A stretch of 29,446 bases of DNA. It comes from JAIEPW01 sp964406035. Lineage in GTDB: Bacteria; Acidobacteriota; Terriglobia; Bryobacterales; Bryobacteraceae. Positions 1 through 7,760 of this stretch are shown here, in pieces. The stretch's first letter is position 1; the number at the start of each line of letters is the position of its first letter. The translations under genes and the position numbers were made by a program. The DNA is taken from positions 1-29,446 of the forward strand of contig CAYOQB010000055.1 of assembly GCA_964406035.1 (NCBI GenBank). Direction: 5' to 3'. Under the pieces are notes generated by a model, which did not search any database, was not told the DNA's origin, and worked only from the letters and a program-made list of their open reading frames with translations.

Positions 1-341
1 GTGCCGGTGAGCACGTCGATGTTGTTGCGCGCCAGTTGCGCCATGGTTACGTCGATTTCGGTCTTGACCACGTGCTGGACGCGAAATGCCAGGTCCGCCA
101 TCGTGATCTTCTCCTTGGCGCGGTATCCGCGGCCGTAGAGAGCCTGAGTATAGTATCCCGAGAGGTTCAGGACGGCTTCCCGGAACGTCTTGCTGGGAAT
201 CGTCCCGGTGTTGACGCAAACTCCGCCCACCACCTCGCGCTGTTCCACGCACGCCACACGGCGTCCGCACTTGGCGCCCTGGATCGCGGCCCGCTGGCCT
301 GCCGGTCCGGTGCCGATGACTAGTAGATCGTATTTTTCCAT
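1..341 (-). CDS. sthA: Soluble pyridine nucleotide transhydrogenase, N-terminal part (cut by window edge)
   Basis: The reverse strand reads an open frame from ATG at 341 to the window edge, giving 113 codons of a longer gene of the flavoprotein disulfide reductase superfamily. An FAD-binding GTGPAG motif lies at residues 10-15. The usual redox-disulfide segment reads GGVCVNTGTIPSK (residues 39-51): the first Cys is kept (C42) but the second is Thr (T47). Loss of this disulfide is typical of SthA, which transfers hydride between NADPH and NAD+, and argues against lipoamide dehydrogenase or glutathione reductase. The gene would act in the cytosol to balance the two nicotinamide pools. It lies 63 bases downstream of the efflux operon on the same strand and has its own TATACT box at 367-362, so it may be transcribed separately. 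No clear Shine-Dalgarno sequence is seen. The NAD(P) and dimerisation domains are outside the window. Confidence 0.88.
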   Translation of the reverse strand, partial: MEKYDLLVIGTGPAGQRAAIQGAKCGRRVACVEQREVVGGVCVNTGTIPSKTFREAVLNLSGYYTQALYGRGYRAKEKITMADLAFRVQHVVKTEIDVTMAQLARNNIDVLTG

Positions 342-361
342 TCGAGAGCCGGCAAACTCTC

Positions 362-367
362 AGTATA
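362..367 (-). promoter_or_regulatory. Possible -10 box before sthA
   Basis: TATACT on the minus strand, 20 bases before the sthA ATG at 341. No convincing -35 hexamer sits 16-18 bases upstream, so this is a weak call. Confidence 0.3.
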
Positions 368-404
368 CCGGCCGTACGTTTCGATACCTTTTCTAAGCCC
401 TGGC

Positions 405-1562
405 CTAATCCAACGTGCGGCGGAACCGCAATACGCTCATCGACAAAATCGCGACGCCCAATACGCCTAAACCGAGCATCGATGGCCACAGGATCTCCAC
501 CCCCGAACCCCGCAGGAAGATCCCGCGCACGATGTCCATGAAGTAGCGCACCGGATTCACCAGCGTCAGGTATTGCACCACCATCGGCATGTTGCGAACC
601 GGGAACGTGAACCCGCTCAGCAGGAAGAACGGCATAAAGAACAGGAACGTGGACATCATCGCCTGCTGCTGCGTCCGCGCCACCGTGGAAATAAACAACC
701 CGGCGCCCAGCGTGGTCAGCAGGAACAGCGCGGTGGAGAAGAACAGCACCAGCAGGTTGCCGCGGAACGGAACATCGAAGATCAGGAGCGCGGCCACCAC
801 CACCAGCGCCGTGTCGAAGAACCCGATCAGCGCGAACGGAATGGTCTTGCCCAGCATCAGTTCCAGCGGACGGATGGGCGTCACCATCAACTGCTCCATG
901 GTGCCGATCTCCTTCTCCCGGACAATGGCCATCGCGGTCAGCGACAGCGTGATCAGCGTCACGATGTTCACCACCACGCCCGGCACGAAGTAATCCTTGC
1001 TGCGCAGGTCGGGGTTGAACCAGACGCGCGTATCCACCTTCAGGTCCGGCATGTTGGGACGCACCGGCGATCCGGTGTTCAGCGTCTGCGCCGCCAACCG
1101 CACCCGCTGCTGATCTCCCAGCGCTTCCCGCGAGTACCGGCCAATCGCCTGCGACGCATAGTTGGCCACGATCGACGCCGTATTCGAGTTCGTGCCGTCC
1201 ACCAGGATCTGGACCTCGGCGGTGCGGCCGCGGCGCACATCGGCGGCGAAGCCGGGCATCACCCGGATCACCGCGTCCACCTGCTCCCGATCCAGCAGTT
1301 CCTGAAACGCCGCGTCGGTCATCGGCGCCGCTACCAGCGCAAAGCGCGGGGATCCGGTGAAGGCGCTCAGCAACTGCCGGCTCTCCTGCGTCCCGTCCAG
1401 GTCCATCCAGCCGATTCGCGCCCGCTCCACATCCAGGTTCACCGCGAAGCCGAACACCAACAATTGGACGATGGGCGGGACGAACAGCATCGCCCGCAGC
1501 CGCGGCTCCCGCAACACCTGCCGGAATTCCTTCCACACGATCCAGCGAATCCGTTCCCACAT
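405..1562 (-). CDS. ybhR: ABC-2 type transporter permease (YbhR-like)
   Basis: Inner-membrane permease of 385 residues, the usual length for the YbhR/YhhJ family. One membrane helix near residues 24-42 is followed by a large extracytoplasmic domain (about 43-190) and then a block of about five helices from about 195 to the C-terminus. The conserved loop VREKEIGTMEQLMVTPIRP, a hallmark of ABC-2 permeases of this family, lies between the first two helices of the C-terminal block. It is the last gene of the efflux operon; its ATG directly abuts the TGA of the preceding permease gene, suggesting translational coupling and a heterodimeric membrane part. In E. coli the homologous YbhFSR complex has been linked to drug and cation export; the substrate here cannot be read from sequence. 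Confidence 0.92.
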   Translation of the reverse strand: MWERIRWIVWKEFRQVLREPRLRAMLFVPPIVQLLVFGFAVNLDVERARIGWMDLDGTQESRQLLSAFTGSPRFALVAAPMTDAAFQELLDREQVDAVIRVMPGFAADVRRGRTAEVQILVDGTNSNTASIVANYASQAIGRYSREALGDQQRVRLAAQTLNTGSPVRPNMPDLKVDTRVWFNPDLRSKDYFVPGVVVNIVTLITLSLTAMAIVREKEIGTMEQLMVTPIRPLELMLGKTIPFALIGFFDTALVVVAALLIFDVPFRGNLLVLFFSTALFLLTTLGAGLFISTVARTQQQAMMSTFLFFMPFFLLSGFTFPVRNMPMVVQYLTLVNPVRYFMDIVRGIFLRGSGVEILWPSMLGLGVLGVAILSMSVLRFRRTLD

Positions 1563-2696
1563 TCAAGCCACCTTCTGTTTCAAACGTCGCGTCGCCATCA
1601 GGAACACCGCCGCCGCGTACACGGTCAGCAGCGCGATCTGCCCCCACAACAGCTCGATCCCCGAGCCCTTCAGGAAAATGCCCTTGATCACGGTGATGAA
1701 GTACTTCGCGGGCACGATATAGGAGATTACCTGGATCACCGCGGGCATGCTCTCCACGGAAAAAATGAAACCGGAGAGCAGGAAGGCCGGCAGGAAGCTG
1801 GTGATGGTCCCCATCTGGTAAGCCATTAGCTGCGTGCGGGCGATGGCCGAAATCATCACCCCCCAGCACAACGCTCCGAACAGAAAGATGCCGCTCGACA
1901 GCACCAGCAGCAGCACGCTGCCGCGCAGCGGGACGTCGAAGATCACCACGCCGGATACCAGGGTCACCGCCATGTCCACTACGCCCAGCGCGAAGAACGC
2001 CGCCAGCTTGCCGAGCACCAGTTCCGACGGCCGCACCGGGGTCGAGAGCAACTGCTCCATCGTGCCGGTCTCCCACTCCCGCGCGATGGTCAGCGAGGTC
2101 AGCAGCGAAGCGATGATCATCAGAATCACGGCGACCAGCCCCGGCACGATGAAGTTCTTCGACTTCAGGTCCGGGTTGTACCAGACCCGCACCCGCGGCT
2201 CGACGGCGGGCCGGAATTCGCCCGCGCCTCGCGCCTTCTGCGCCTCCGTCCGCAACTCCGCGGTGTAGGCCTGCACCAGCGCTTCCACGTATCCCATCGC
2301 GATCGAAGCCGTGTTGGAATCACTGCCGTCGAGCAGCGCCTGCACCCGAGCCTCGCGCCCGGCGCGGAGATCGCCGCCGAAACCCTCCGGAATCACCAGC
2401 GCCAGCAAATGCTCGGCGGAGCTGAGCCCGCGGTTCACCTCGTTTGGATTCGCGGCGTACGTCAGGATCTCGAAGTAGCGCGACCCCGCGAAACGCGAGA
2501 TCAGCTCGCGGCTTTCCGGTGTGCGGTCGCGATCCTCCACGATCATCGGCACGCGGTCCACATCCAGGCTCAGCGCGTAACCGAACAACACCAGCATCAT
2601 GAGCGGCAGGGCCAGCGCCAGCGCCAGGCTCCGCGAGTCCCGCAAAATGTGCAGGAACTCCTTCCGCGCCACGGCCCGCGTTCTGCGCCAGTTCAT
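1563..2696 (-). CDS. ybhS: ABC-2 type transporter permease (YbhS-like)
   Basis: Inner-membrane permease of 377 residues, paralogous to its downstream neighbour, with the same plan: N-terminal helix near residues 24-44, an extracytoplasmic domain to about 180, then several helices. The loop AREWETGTMEQLLSTPVRP marks the ABC-2 family. The two permeases probably form the heterodimeric channel of one exporter. The ATG overlaps the stop of the upstream ATPase gene by four bases (ATGA), and the stop abuts the next permease start, so all three are likely translated in a coupled way. The order ATPase, YbhS, YbhR matches the E. coli ybhGFSR operon, which is why this copy is called YbhS. Confidence 0.92.
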   Translation of the reverse strand: MNWRRTRAVARKEFLHILRDSRSLALALALPLMMLVLFGYALSLDVDRVPMIVEDRDRTPESRELISRFAGSRYFEILTYAANPNEVNRGLSSAEHLLALVIPEGFGGDLRAGREARVQALLDGSDSNTASIAMGYVEALVQAYTAELRTEAQKARGAGEFRPAVEPRVRVWYNPDLKSKNFIVPGLVAVILMIIASLLTSLTIAREWETGTMEQLLSTPVRPSELVLGKLAAFFALGVVDMAVTLVSGVVIFDVPLRGSVLLLVLSSGIFLFGALCWGVMISAIARTQLMAYQMGTITSFLPAFLLSGFIFSVESMPAVIQVISYIVPAKYFITVIKGIFLKGSGIELLWGQIALLTVYAAAVFLMATRRLKQKVA

Positions 2697-3634
2697 TCCG
2701 GACTCCTGTCCTCGCGCTCGATCAGCGCCACGAACACGTCTTCCATGCTGGGCTCGATGCGCCGCATCCGCCCCGCGCCGATCCCGGCGCGGTCCAGCGC
2801 GGGCGGAATGCGTTCCAGCGCCGCGGCCGGATCGTCCACCACCGCATGCAGGCCGCCGCCGAACACCGCCGTGTCCCGGACCCCTTCCACCCCGGCGAGC
2901 ACGCTCATCGCGCCGAGCAGATCCTGGGTCTCGATCTCCAGCAGGTGATGGTCCCGCAACTCGCCCTTCAGCTCCGCCGGCGAACCCAGCGCGATCACCC
3001 GCCCGCGGTACATCAGCGCCGCGCGATGGCAGTACTCGGCCTCATCCATGTAGTGCGTGGAAACGAAAATCGTATTGCCGGCTTCGGAAAGCTGGTAGAT
3101 CAAGTCCCAGAAGCCTCGCCGCGCGATCGGATCCACGCCGGAGGTCGGCTCATCCAGGAACAGCACCGGAGGCTGATGCAGGATCGCGCAGCCGAGCGCC
3201 AGCCTTTGCTTCCAGCCGCCCGCCAGCAGCCGCGTCATATCGCGGCGCCGGTCCAGCAGCCCCGCCATGCGCAGCGCGAAGTCCTTGCGTTCGGTTCGCC
3301 TCTCCAACGGCACGCCGTAGATGCCGGCGAAGAAGTCGATGTTTTCCTCCACCGTCAAGTCGTCGTACAGCGAAAACTTTTGCGACATGTAGCCGATGCT
3401 GCGGCGGATCGCCTCGGATTCCAAACCCACCGCGAAGCCATTCACCGAGGCGCTTCCCGAGGTCGGCGTCAGCAAACCGCATAACATGCGGATCACCGTC
3501 GACTTGCCCGCGCCGTTGGGTCCCAGAAAACCGAAGATCTCCCCCCGCTGCACCCGCAGCGTCACCTGGTCCACCGCGGTGAAGTCGCCGAACTTCTTCA
3601 CCAGATTGTCGATCTCCACCGCGAATTCGCTCAT
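2693..3634 (-). CDS. ybhF: ABC transporter ATPase (YbhF second-half-like)
   Basis: Cytoplasmic ATPase of 313 residues, a single nucleotide-binding domain plus a short C-terminal extension. Visible motifs: Walker A GPNGAGKS (38-45), Q-loop Q85, signature LAGGWKQ (137-143, where LSGG is usual), Walker B VLFLDE (157-162) and an intact H-loop histidine at 194 in STHYMDEAE. E. coli YbhF is one protein with two such domains in tandem; here the halves are separate genes and this one corresponds to the second half. Both ends overlap neighbours by four bases. It probably pairs with the ATPase at 3631-4545 to drive the YbhS/YbhR permease. Confidence 0.92.
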   Translation of the reverse strand: MSEFAVEIDNLVKKFGDFTAVDQVTLRVQRGEIFGFLGPNGAGKSTVIRMLCGLLTPTSGSASVNGFAVGLESEAIRRSIGYMSQKFSLYDDLTVEENIDFFAGIYGVPLERRTERKDFALRMAGLLDRRRDMTRLLAGGWKQRLALGCAILHQPPVLFLDEPTSGVDPIARRGFWDLIYQLSEAGNTIFVSTHYMDEAEYCHRAALMYRGRVIALGSPAELKGELRDHHLLEIETQDLLGAMSVLAGVEGVRDTAVFGGGLHAVVDDPAAALERIPPALDRAGIGAGRMRRIEPSMEDVFVALIEREDRSPE

Positions 3635-4545
3635 GCCGCCTCCTGCTTGCGGATCATGGCGATGAACACGTCCTCCAGGGACGGAACAATTTCGCGGAAG
3701 ACGGCGTCGCCTCCGGCGGCGTTTCGCACGGCTTCCAGAGTGGTGCGCCGCGGATCGAAGAACAGGTGCAGCTCCGCGCCGGCCGGGTCAGCGCTGACCA
3801 CGCCCGGCAGGGACCGCAGCACCGCGCCCACCGCGCGCACGTCACTCGCGGATACCGCGTAACAAGGTTCCTCCAGGCTGGACCGCAGCACGTTCGGCGC
3901 GTCCACGCGGATCAGCTTGCCACGGTGCATCAGGCCTACGCGATGGCAGCGTTCGGCCTCGTCCAGATATGCCGTCGACACCAGCACCGTCAGCCCGTCG
4001 CGAACCAGTTGGTACAGAATGCGCCAGAAGTCGCGCCGCGACACCGGGTCCACGCCGTTGGTCGGCTCGTCCAGAAACAGAATCTCCGGATGGTGCAGCA
4101 GGGAGCACATCAGCGCCAGCTTCTGCTTCATGCCGCCGGACAGCTTGGCCGCCTGCCGGCCCCGGAACGGCTCCATGCGGGTCATGCGCAGCAGGTCGGC
4201 CATCAGGCGGTCTCGCGCCTCGCCGGTGACGCCGAACAGGTCCGCGTAGAAGATCATGTTCTCTTCCACCGTGAGATCGGGATACATGCCGAAGCGCTGC
4301 GCCATGTAGCCGATCCGGTCGCGCACCGCTTCCGGCTCCCGCACCGTGTCGTGCCCGGCCACCGTGGCCTGACCGGAATCCGGGTCCAACAAACCGCACA
4401 GCATTCGCAGCGTAGTGGTCTTCCCCGCCCCGTCCGGACCCACCAGCCCGAAGATCTCGCCCTTCTCGATCCGCAGCGTCACGCCGTCCACGGCCTTCAC
4501 ATCGCCGAAACTGCGCGTCAGATCGTTGAGTTCAATCGTGGCCAT
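3631..4545 (-). CDS. ybhF: ABC transporter ATPase (YbhF first-half-like), H-loop histidine replaced
   Basis: Cytoplasmic ATPase of 304 residues. Motifs: Walker A GPDGAGKT (36-43, with Asp where Asn is usual), Q-loop Q83, a canonical signature LSGGMKQ (135-141), Walker B ILFLDE (155-160), and STAYLDEAE at the H-loop, where alanine (A192) replaces the histidine found in its partner. The pair therefore carries asymmetric ATP sites, as in many heterodimeric ABC transporters. It corresponds to the first half of fused YbhF. The ATG lies three bases after the adaptor gene's stop and is preceded by a GGAG sequence within that gene; the stop overlaps the next ATPase start by four bases. Confidence 0.92.
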   Translation of the reverse strand: MATIELNDLTRSFGDVKAVDGVTLRIEKGEIFGLVGPDGAGKTTTLRMLCGLLDPDSGQATVAGHDTVREPEAVRDRIGYMAQRFGMYPDLTVEENMIFYADLFGVTGEARDRLMADLLRMTRMEPFRGRQAAKLSGGMKQKLALMCSLLHHPEILFLDEPTNGVDPVSRRDFWRILYQLVRDGLTVLVSTAYLDEAERCHRVGLMHRGKLIRVDAPNVLRSSLEEPCYAVSASDVRAVGAVLRSLPGVVSADPAGAELHLFFDPRRTTLEAVRNAAGGDAVFREIVPSLEDVFIAMIRKQEAA

Positions 4546-4548
4546 CCG

Positions 4549-5718
4549 CTACTCCAGCACGATCTCGGCGTCCACCGGCATGTTGTTCTTCAGCTCCTGG
4601 TTGGGATTCGCCACGTCGATCTTAATCCGGTACACCAGCTTCACCCGCTCCTCGCGCGTCTGGATCTGCTTCGGCGTGAACTCCGCCTCCGACGAGATGA
4701 AGGAGATGCGGCCGTCGTAAGTTTTTCCGGGATACGAATCGGTGCTGATCTTCACCGCCTGGCCGATCTTGATCCGGCCCAACTCCGCCTGGCCGATGTA
4801 GGCTCGCACCCACGGCCGGCTGAGGTCGCCCACCGTGGCCACCGGTGTTCCGGCAGCCAGGATCTCGCCCGGTTCCGCCGATTTCACCAGCACGACTCCG
4901 CTGACCGGCGAGACGACGCTCATGTCCTCGAGTTGCGCCGAGGTGATCGCCAGTTGCGCCCGCGCCCGCGCGATCTCCGCCTTGCGCGCCGCCAGTTCCT
5001 CCTCCTTGCGCTGCAGCTCGATGCGGTTGGCCTGCGCCAGCTTCAGCGCCGCCTGCGCCCGCGCCAGTTGCGCGCGCGCGGCCTCGATCTGCTCCCGCCG
5101 CGGACCTTCCTTCACCAGCGCCAGCCTCTGTTCGGCCTGCTCCAGTTGGGCTCGCGATTGACGATGGCGCGTCTGCGCCTGCTCGAACTGCGCCGTGGAT
5201 ATGTCCTCGTTTTTATACAGGCGCTGCGCCCGTTCCCATTCGCGAGTGGCCCACTCGTGCTGCGACCGCAGGTCGGCCACCGCCGCCTCCGCCTGCTGAA
5301 TCTCCTGCTTCCGCGCGCCGGCCAGCAGTTCCTCCAGATGCGCCTGCGCCGCGCGCACCTCCGCCGATCGCAATTCGATATCGCCCGCGATGGTGGCGCG
5401 CTGGTAGGCGATCCCCGTCTCCAGTTGGCGCAACTGCGATTGCGTCGCCTCCACGCCGGCTTCGTCGCGCAATCGCGCCTCCTGCGTCTGCCGCGGATCG
5501 ATACGCGCGATCAGGTCGCCGCGCTTCACCGTGTCGCCCTCGCGAACCGTGAGTTCCACCAGCTTCCCGGGAGTCTTGAACGCGATATCGACCTCCGTCA
5601 GCTCGATGTTGCCGGACACGGTGAGACGTCCGTCGGCGCTCGCCGTGCGCGTGCTCCAGAACCACACGCCGGCCGCCGCCAGGGCGATCACGGCGATCAG
5701 GGGAATGATTTTCTTCAT
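4549..5718 (-). CDS. ybhG: HlyD-family periplasmic adaptor (membrane fusion protein, YbhG-like)
   Basis: A 389-residue adaptor that would link the inner-membrane ABC exporter to the outer-membrane channel. An N-terminal membrane anchor (about residues 4-22) is followed by a biotinyl/lipoyl-like half (FKTPGKLVELTVREGD) and a long charged, Gln- and Ala-rich coiled coil (about 75-260). The second lipoyl half (SPVSGVV) and a beta-barrel region come next. The ATG at 5718 has a strong GGAGG eight bases upstream (5731-5727). It lies 14 bases after the TolC-like gene and three bases before the first ATPase gene. The long hairpin is of the type that docks to TolC-like channels, and such a channel gene is the immediate neighbour. 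Confidence 0.93.
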   Translation of the reverse strand: MKKIIPLIAVIALAAAGVWFWSTRTASADGRLTVSGNIELTEVDIAFKTPGKLVELTVREGDTVKRGDLIARIDPRQTQEARLRDEAGVEATQSQLRQLETGIAYQRATIAGDIELRSAEVRAAQAHLEELLAGARKQEIQQAEAAVADLRSQHEWATREWERAQRLYKNEDISTAQFEQAQTRHRQSRAQLEQAEQRLALVKEGPRREQIEAARAQLARAQAALKLAQANRIELQRKEEELAARKAEIARARAQLAITSAQLEDMSVVSPVSGVVLVKSAEPGEILAAGTPVATVGDLSRPWVRAYIGQAELGRIKIGQAVKISTDSYPGKTYDGRISFISSEAEFTPKQIQTREERVKLVYRIKIDVANPNQELKNNMPVDAEIVLE

Positions 5719-5732
5719 GCTTGCTGCCTCCT

Positions 5733-7058
5733 TTAGCGGATCGCCGCTCCGGTCGCGGTGGCCAGCGCGATCCTGGCCAGGTTGTAGCTGTACAGCGCCG
5801 CGATCTGGTTGTCGCGGGCGCGCTCCAGCCGCGTCTGCGCATCGGTGACTTCCAGCGAATTGGCCACGCCCGCTTCGTAGCGCCGTTGCGCCTGCGCCAG
5901 TTCGTTCTGCGCCAGGTCCACGCCTTCCCGCGCCGCGGCAACCTGGGCATCCGCCGATTCCAGTGAATCGAGCGCGGTGCGGACTTCAAATTCGATCTGC
6001 TCTTCCAGGTCGCGGGTGCGGATTCGCTCCTGCCGCAGCGCCGCCGCCGTCTCCGCCCGGCGAGCCTCGGTGGCCCCGCCATTGAAGATCGGCACCCGCA
6101 GCGAAACTCCCACGGTGTAGGTGGGCCGGTTGTCGTTAATGCCTCGCCCGATGGTTCCGTAATTGCCGAACGCGCCCACGCTGGGCAGACGTTCGGCGTT
6201 CGCCGCCTGCACGGAAAGGCGCGCCGCGTCTTCGCGCCCGCGCTGCGCCCGCAACTCCGATCGCTGCGCCCGCGCGGTGTCCAAAGCAGCCCGGATCGGC
6301 GAGGGCTCCACCCGCTGGTACTCCATGCGATCCGTCAGCCGCGGCTGCAGATTCAGGTCGGCGCCCATGGTGCGCAGCAGCGACAGCCGGGCGCGCGTCA
6401 GCTCGTTCTCCGCGACAATCAGCCGCTGGCGATTGTTGGCGAGCTGCACCTGCGCGCGCGTCACCTCGATGCCGGTTCCCGTTCCCGCTTCCTTGACGCT
6501 GCGCGCCTGCTTCAGGATCGCCTCCGCCAGCCCCGCGTTCGCCCGCGCGGTGTCCACCGCCGCTTCCGCGCGCAACGCCGTGGCGTAGGCCCGCGCCACC
6601 TGATCGGCCGTCTGCGTGCGAGCCGCTTCCCGCTCCGCTTCGCTCGCCCGCACCGCGGCCCGCGCCGATTGGAACCGCCGGATGCTGGAGAAGTCGAACA
6701 GCGACTGCCGCGCGGTGACGCGCGCGTCGAAAACCGTGAACGGCCCGGAGATCGCGTTGGTGCGCAAGCCGGGAATCGGAATGGTGCTGAAATTGATCCC
6801 GAACGCTTCCAGGTTCACCGTCTGGTCGCGATACTCGGTGTAAGCCTCCAGGTTGGGCAGCAACGCGGAGCGGCTCTGCGCCCGCCGCGCTTCCGCCAGC
6901 CGGACCGCCTCCGCCGCCAGCTCCGCCCGCGCCGCCCCGTCCGGCGCCAGCGCGATGCGGATCGCCTGCTCCAGGCTTAGATCCGCCGAAACCGGCGCCG
7001 GCGCGGGTTGCGCGGCCGCCGCCACGCTAAACAAAAGTGCGATCGCAGCGTATCTCAT
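5733..7058 (-). CDS. TolC-family outer-membrane efflux protein
   Basis: An outer-membrane factor of 441 residues. The chosen ATG at 7058 overlaps the TetR stop as ATGA and has a GGAG about eight bases upstream. An upstream in-frame extension would run through the TetR gene and has no signal sequence. From this start the protein begins with a signal peptide (MRYAAIALLFSVAAAAQ) and then shows the two-fold repeated helical layout of the family: LSLEQAIRIAL near the start and long Arg/Ala/Gln-rich amphipathic helices around 100-220 and 320-430. The final helix pattern YEAGVANSLEVTDAQTRL is typical of TolC proteins. It would supply the exit duct for the tripartite pump. In E. coli the ybh operon lacks a dedicated TolC; here it sits between regulator and adaptor. 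Confidence 0.93.
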   Translation of the reverse strand: MRYAAIALLFSVAAAAQPAPAPVSADLSLEQAIRIALAPDGAARAELAAEAVRLAEARRAQSRSALLPNLEAYTEYRDQTVNLEAFGINFSTIPIPGLRTNAISGPFTVFDARVTARQSLFDFSSIRRFQSARAAVRASEAEREAARTQTADQVARAYATALRAEAAVDTARANAGLAEAILKQARSVKEAGTGTGIEVTRAQVQLANNRQRLIVAENELTRARLSLLRTMGADLNLQPRLTDRMEYQRVEPSPIRAALDTARAQRSELRAQRGREDAARLSVQAANAERLPSVGAFGNYGTIGRGINDNRPTYTVGVSLRVPIFNGGATEARRAETAAALRQERIRTRDLEEQIEFEVRTALDSLESADAQVAAAREGVDLAQNELAQAQRRYEAGVANSLEVTDAQTRLERARDNQIAALYSYNLARIALATATGAAIR

Positions 7059-7684
7059 GCTTGCTTCTCCATTTGCTCCACCGGCGCGCGCATCCCGGCG
7101 GCGCAGAACGCCACCAGCCGGCTCACGATCCGGCGCGCATCGTTTGCCTGACACAACCCATTGCTCATCGCCGGCATCACCGGCGCGAACACCAGCACGT
7201 GCGCCAGCGATCCGACCATGAAATGCAGCCGCCAGAACAACTCCTCCGGCGGCAGTTGCACCCCGCACCGCAGCAGCGCCGGCAGGAATCGCGACTTCAC
7301 AGCTTCCATGTAGCGCAGGAAAACCCGCTCCAGGAAAGCGCCCGGCGTGGCCATGATCCGGCCCATCAGCGGCGCCAGCCCCGGCTGACTCATCGCCGCC
7401 TCCACCACCGGCGCCGCGAAAGCCTCGATCACCTTCTCCAGCGTCAACCCCGCCGCATCGGCTTCGGCCGCATCCAGCATCTCCAGGCGGCGTTGCGTCA
7501 CCGGCCCGATCCGCCGCTCCAGCACCGCGTCAATCAGCGCGTCCTTGGATTGAAAGTGGTAGTTCACCGCCGCCAGATTCACCTGCGCTTCGGTCGTAAT
7601 CGCCCGCAACGACGTGTACTCAAAACCGTCCCGTCCGAAGAGCTGTTCGGCTGCGTCCAGGATGCGGGTCTTGGTGTCACTCAT
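7055..7684 (-). CDS. cecR: TetR-family repressor of the efflux operon (CecR/YbiH-like)
   Basis: A 209-residue transcription regulator. The N-terminal TetR helix-turn-helix covers about residues 25-44 (TSLRAITTEAQVNLAAVNYHF). The C-terminal part, including ELFWRLHFMVGSLAHVLV, resembles the CecR/YbiH-type ligand-binding domain (DUF1956). In E. coli the CecR regulator precedes ybhGFSR, and the same order is seen here with a TolC gene added. The ATG at 7684 is immediately preceded by an AT-rich inverted repeat lying on a good promoter, with no Shine-Dalgarno sequence. It is the first gene of the operon, so autoregulation of all seven genes is the simplest reading. Confidence 0.93.
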   Translation of the reverse strand: MSDTKTRILDAAEQLFGRDGFEYTSLRAITTEAQVNLAAVNYHFQSKDALIDAVLERRIGPVTQRRLEMLDAAEADAAGLTLEKVIEAFAAPVVEAAMSQPGLAPLMGRIMATPGAFLERVFLRYMEAVKSRFLPALLRCGVQLPPEELFWRLHFMVGSLAHVLVFAPVMPAMSNGLCQANDARRIVSRLVAFCAAGMRAPVEQMEKQA

Positions 7685-7705
7685 ACGTTTGTTTTAATTA
7701 AACGT
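7685..7705. promoter_or_regulatory. Palindromic operator candidate for the TetR regulator
   Basis: ACGTTT (7685-7690) and AAACGT (7700-7705) form perfect inverted arms around a nine-base AT-rich spacer that itself contains TTAATTAA. The element touches the TetR start codon and covers the -10 box of its promoter, the expected place for an autoregulatory TetR-family operator. A direct repeat of CAAACGT on the minus strand overlaps it. Binding by the neighbouring regulator is inferred from position and symmetry. Confidence 0.7.
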
Positions 7706-7725
7706 TTGAACCAGTCCGAAGTCAA
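7697..7725 (-). promoter_or_regulatory. Promoter of the efflux operon
   Basis: On the minus strand TTGACT (7725-7720) is followed after exactly 17 bases by TTTAAT (7702-7697), close to the sigma-70 consensus. Only 12 bases separate the -10 box from the TetR ATG at 7684, so the transcript would begin about five bases before, or at, the start codon. Confidence 0.65.
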
Positions 7726-7745
7726 GATAAATTTGTAAGTGGTTG

Positions 7746-7751
7746 TATAAT
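7746..7751 (+). promoter_or_regulatory. Possible -10 box before pta
   Basis: A perfect TATAAT nine bases before the pta ATG at 7761. The -35 region at the right spacing is poor. If used, transcription would start at about 7758, leaving most of the AGGAGG (7753-7758) outside the mRNA. Confidence 0.4.
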
Positions 7752-7760
7752 CAGGAGGTA

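Noticed and set aside
3766..5736. A 656-codon open frame on the plus strand opposite the ATPase and adaptor genes
   Set aside because: It is antisense to well-identified genes, is rich in Arg, His and Gln as expected for the complement of GC-rich codons, and matches no family.
7059..7268. N-terminal extension of the TolC-like protein to 7268
   Set aside because: It lies wholly within the TetR gene, carries no signal peptide, and would bury the real signal sequence at residue 71.
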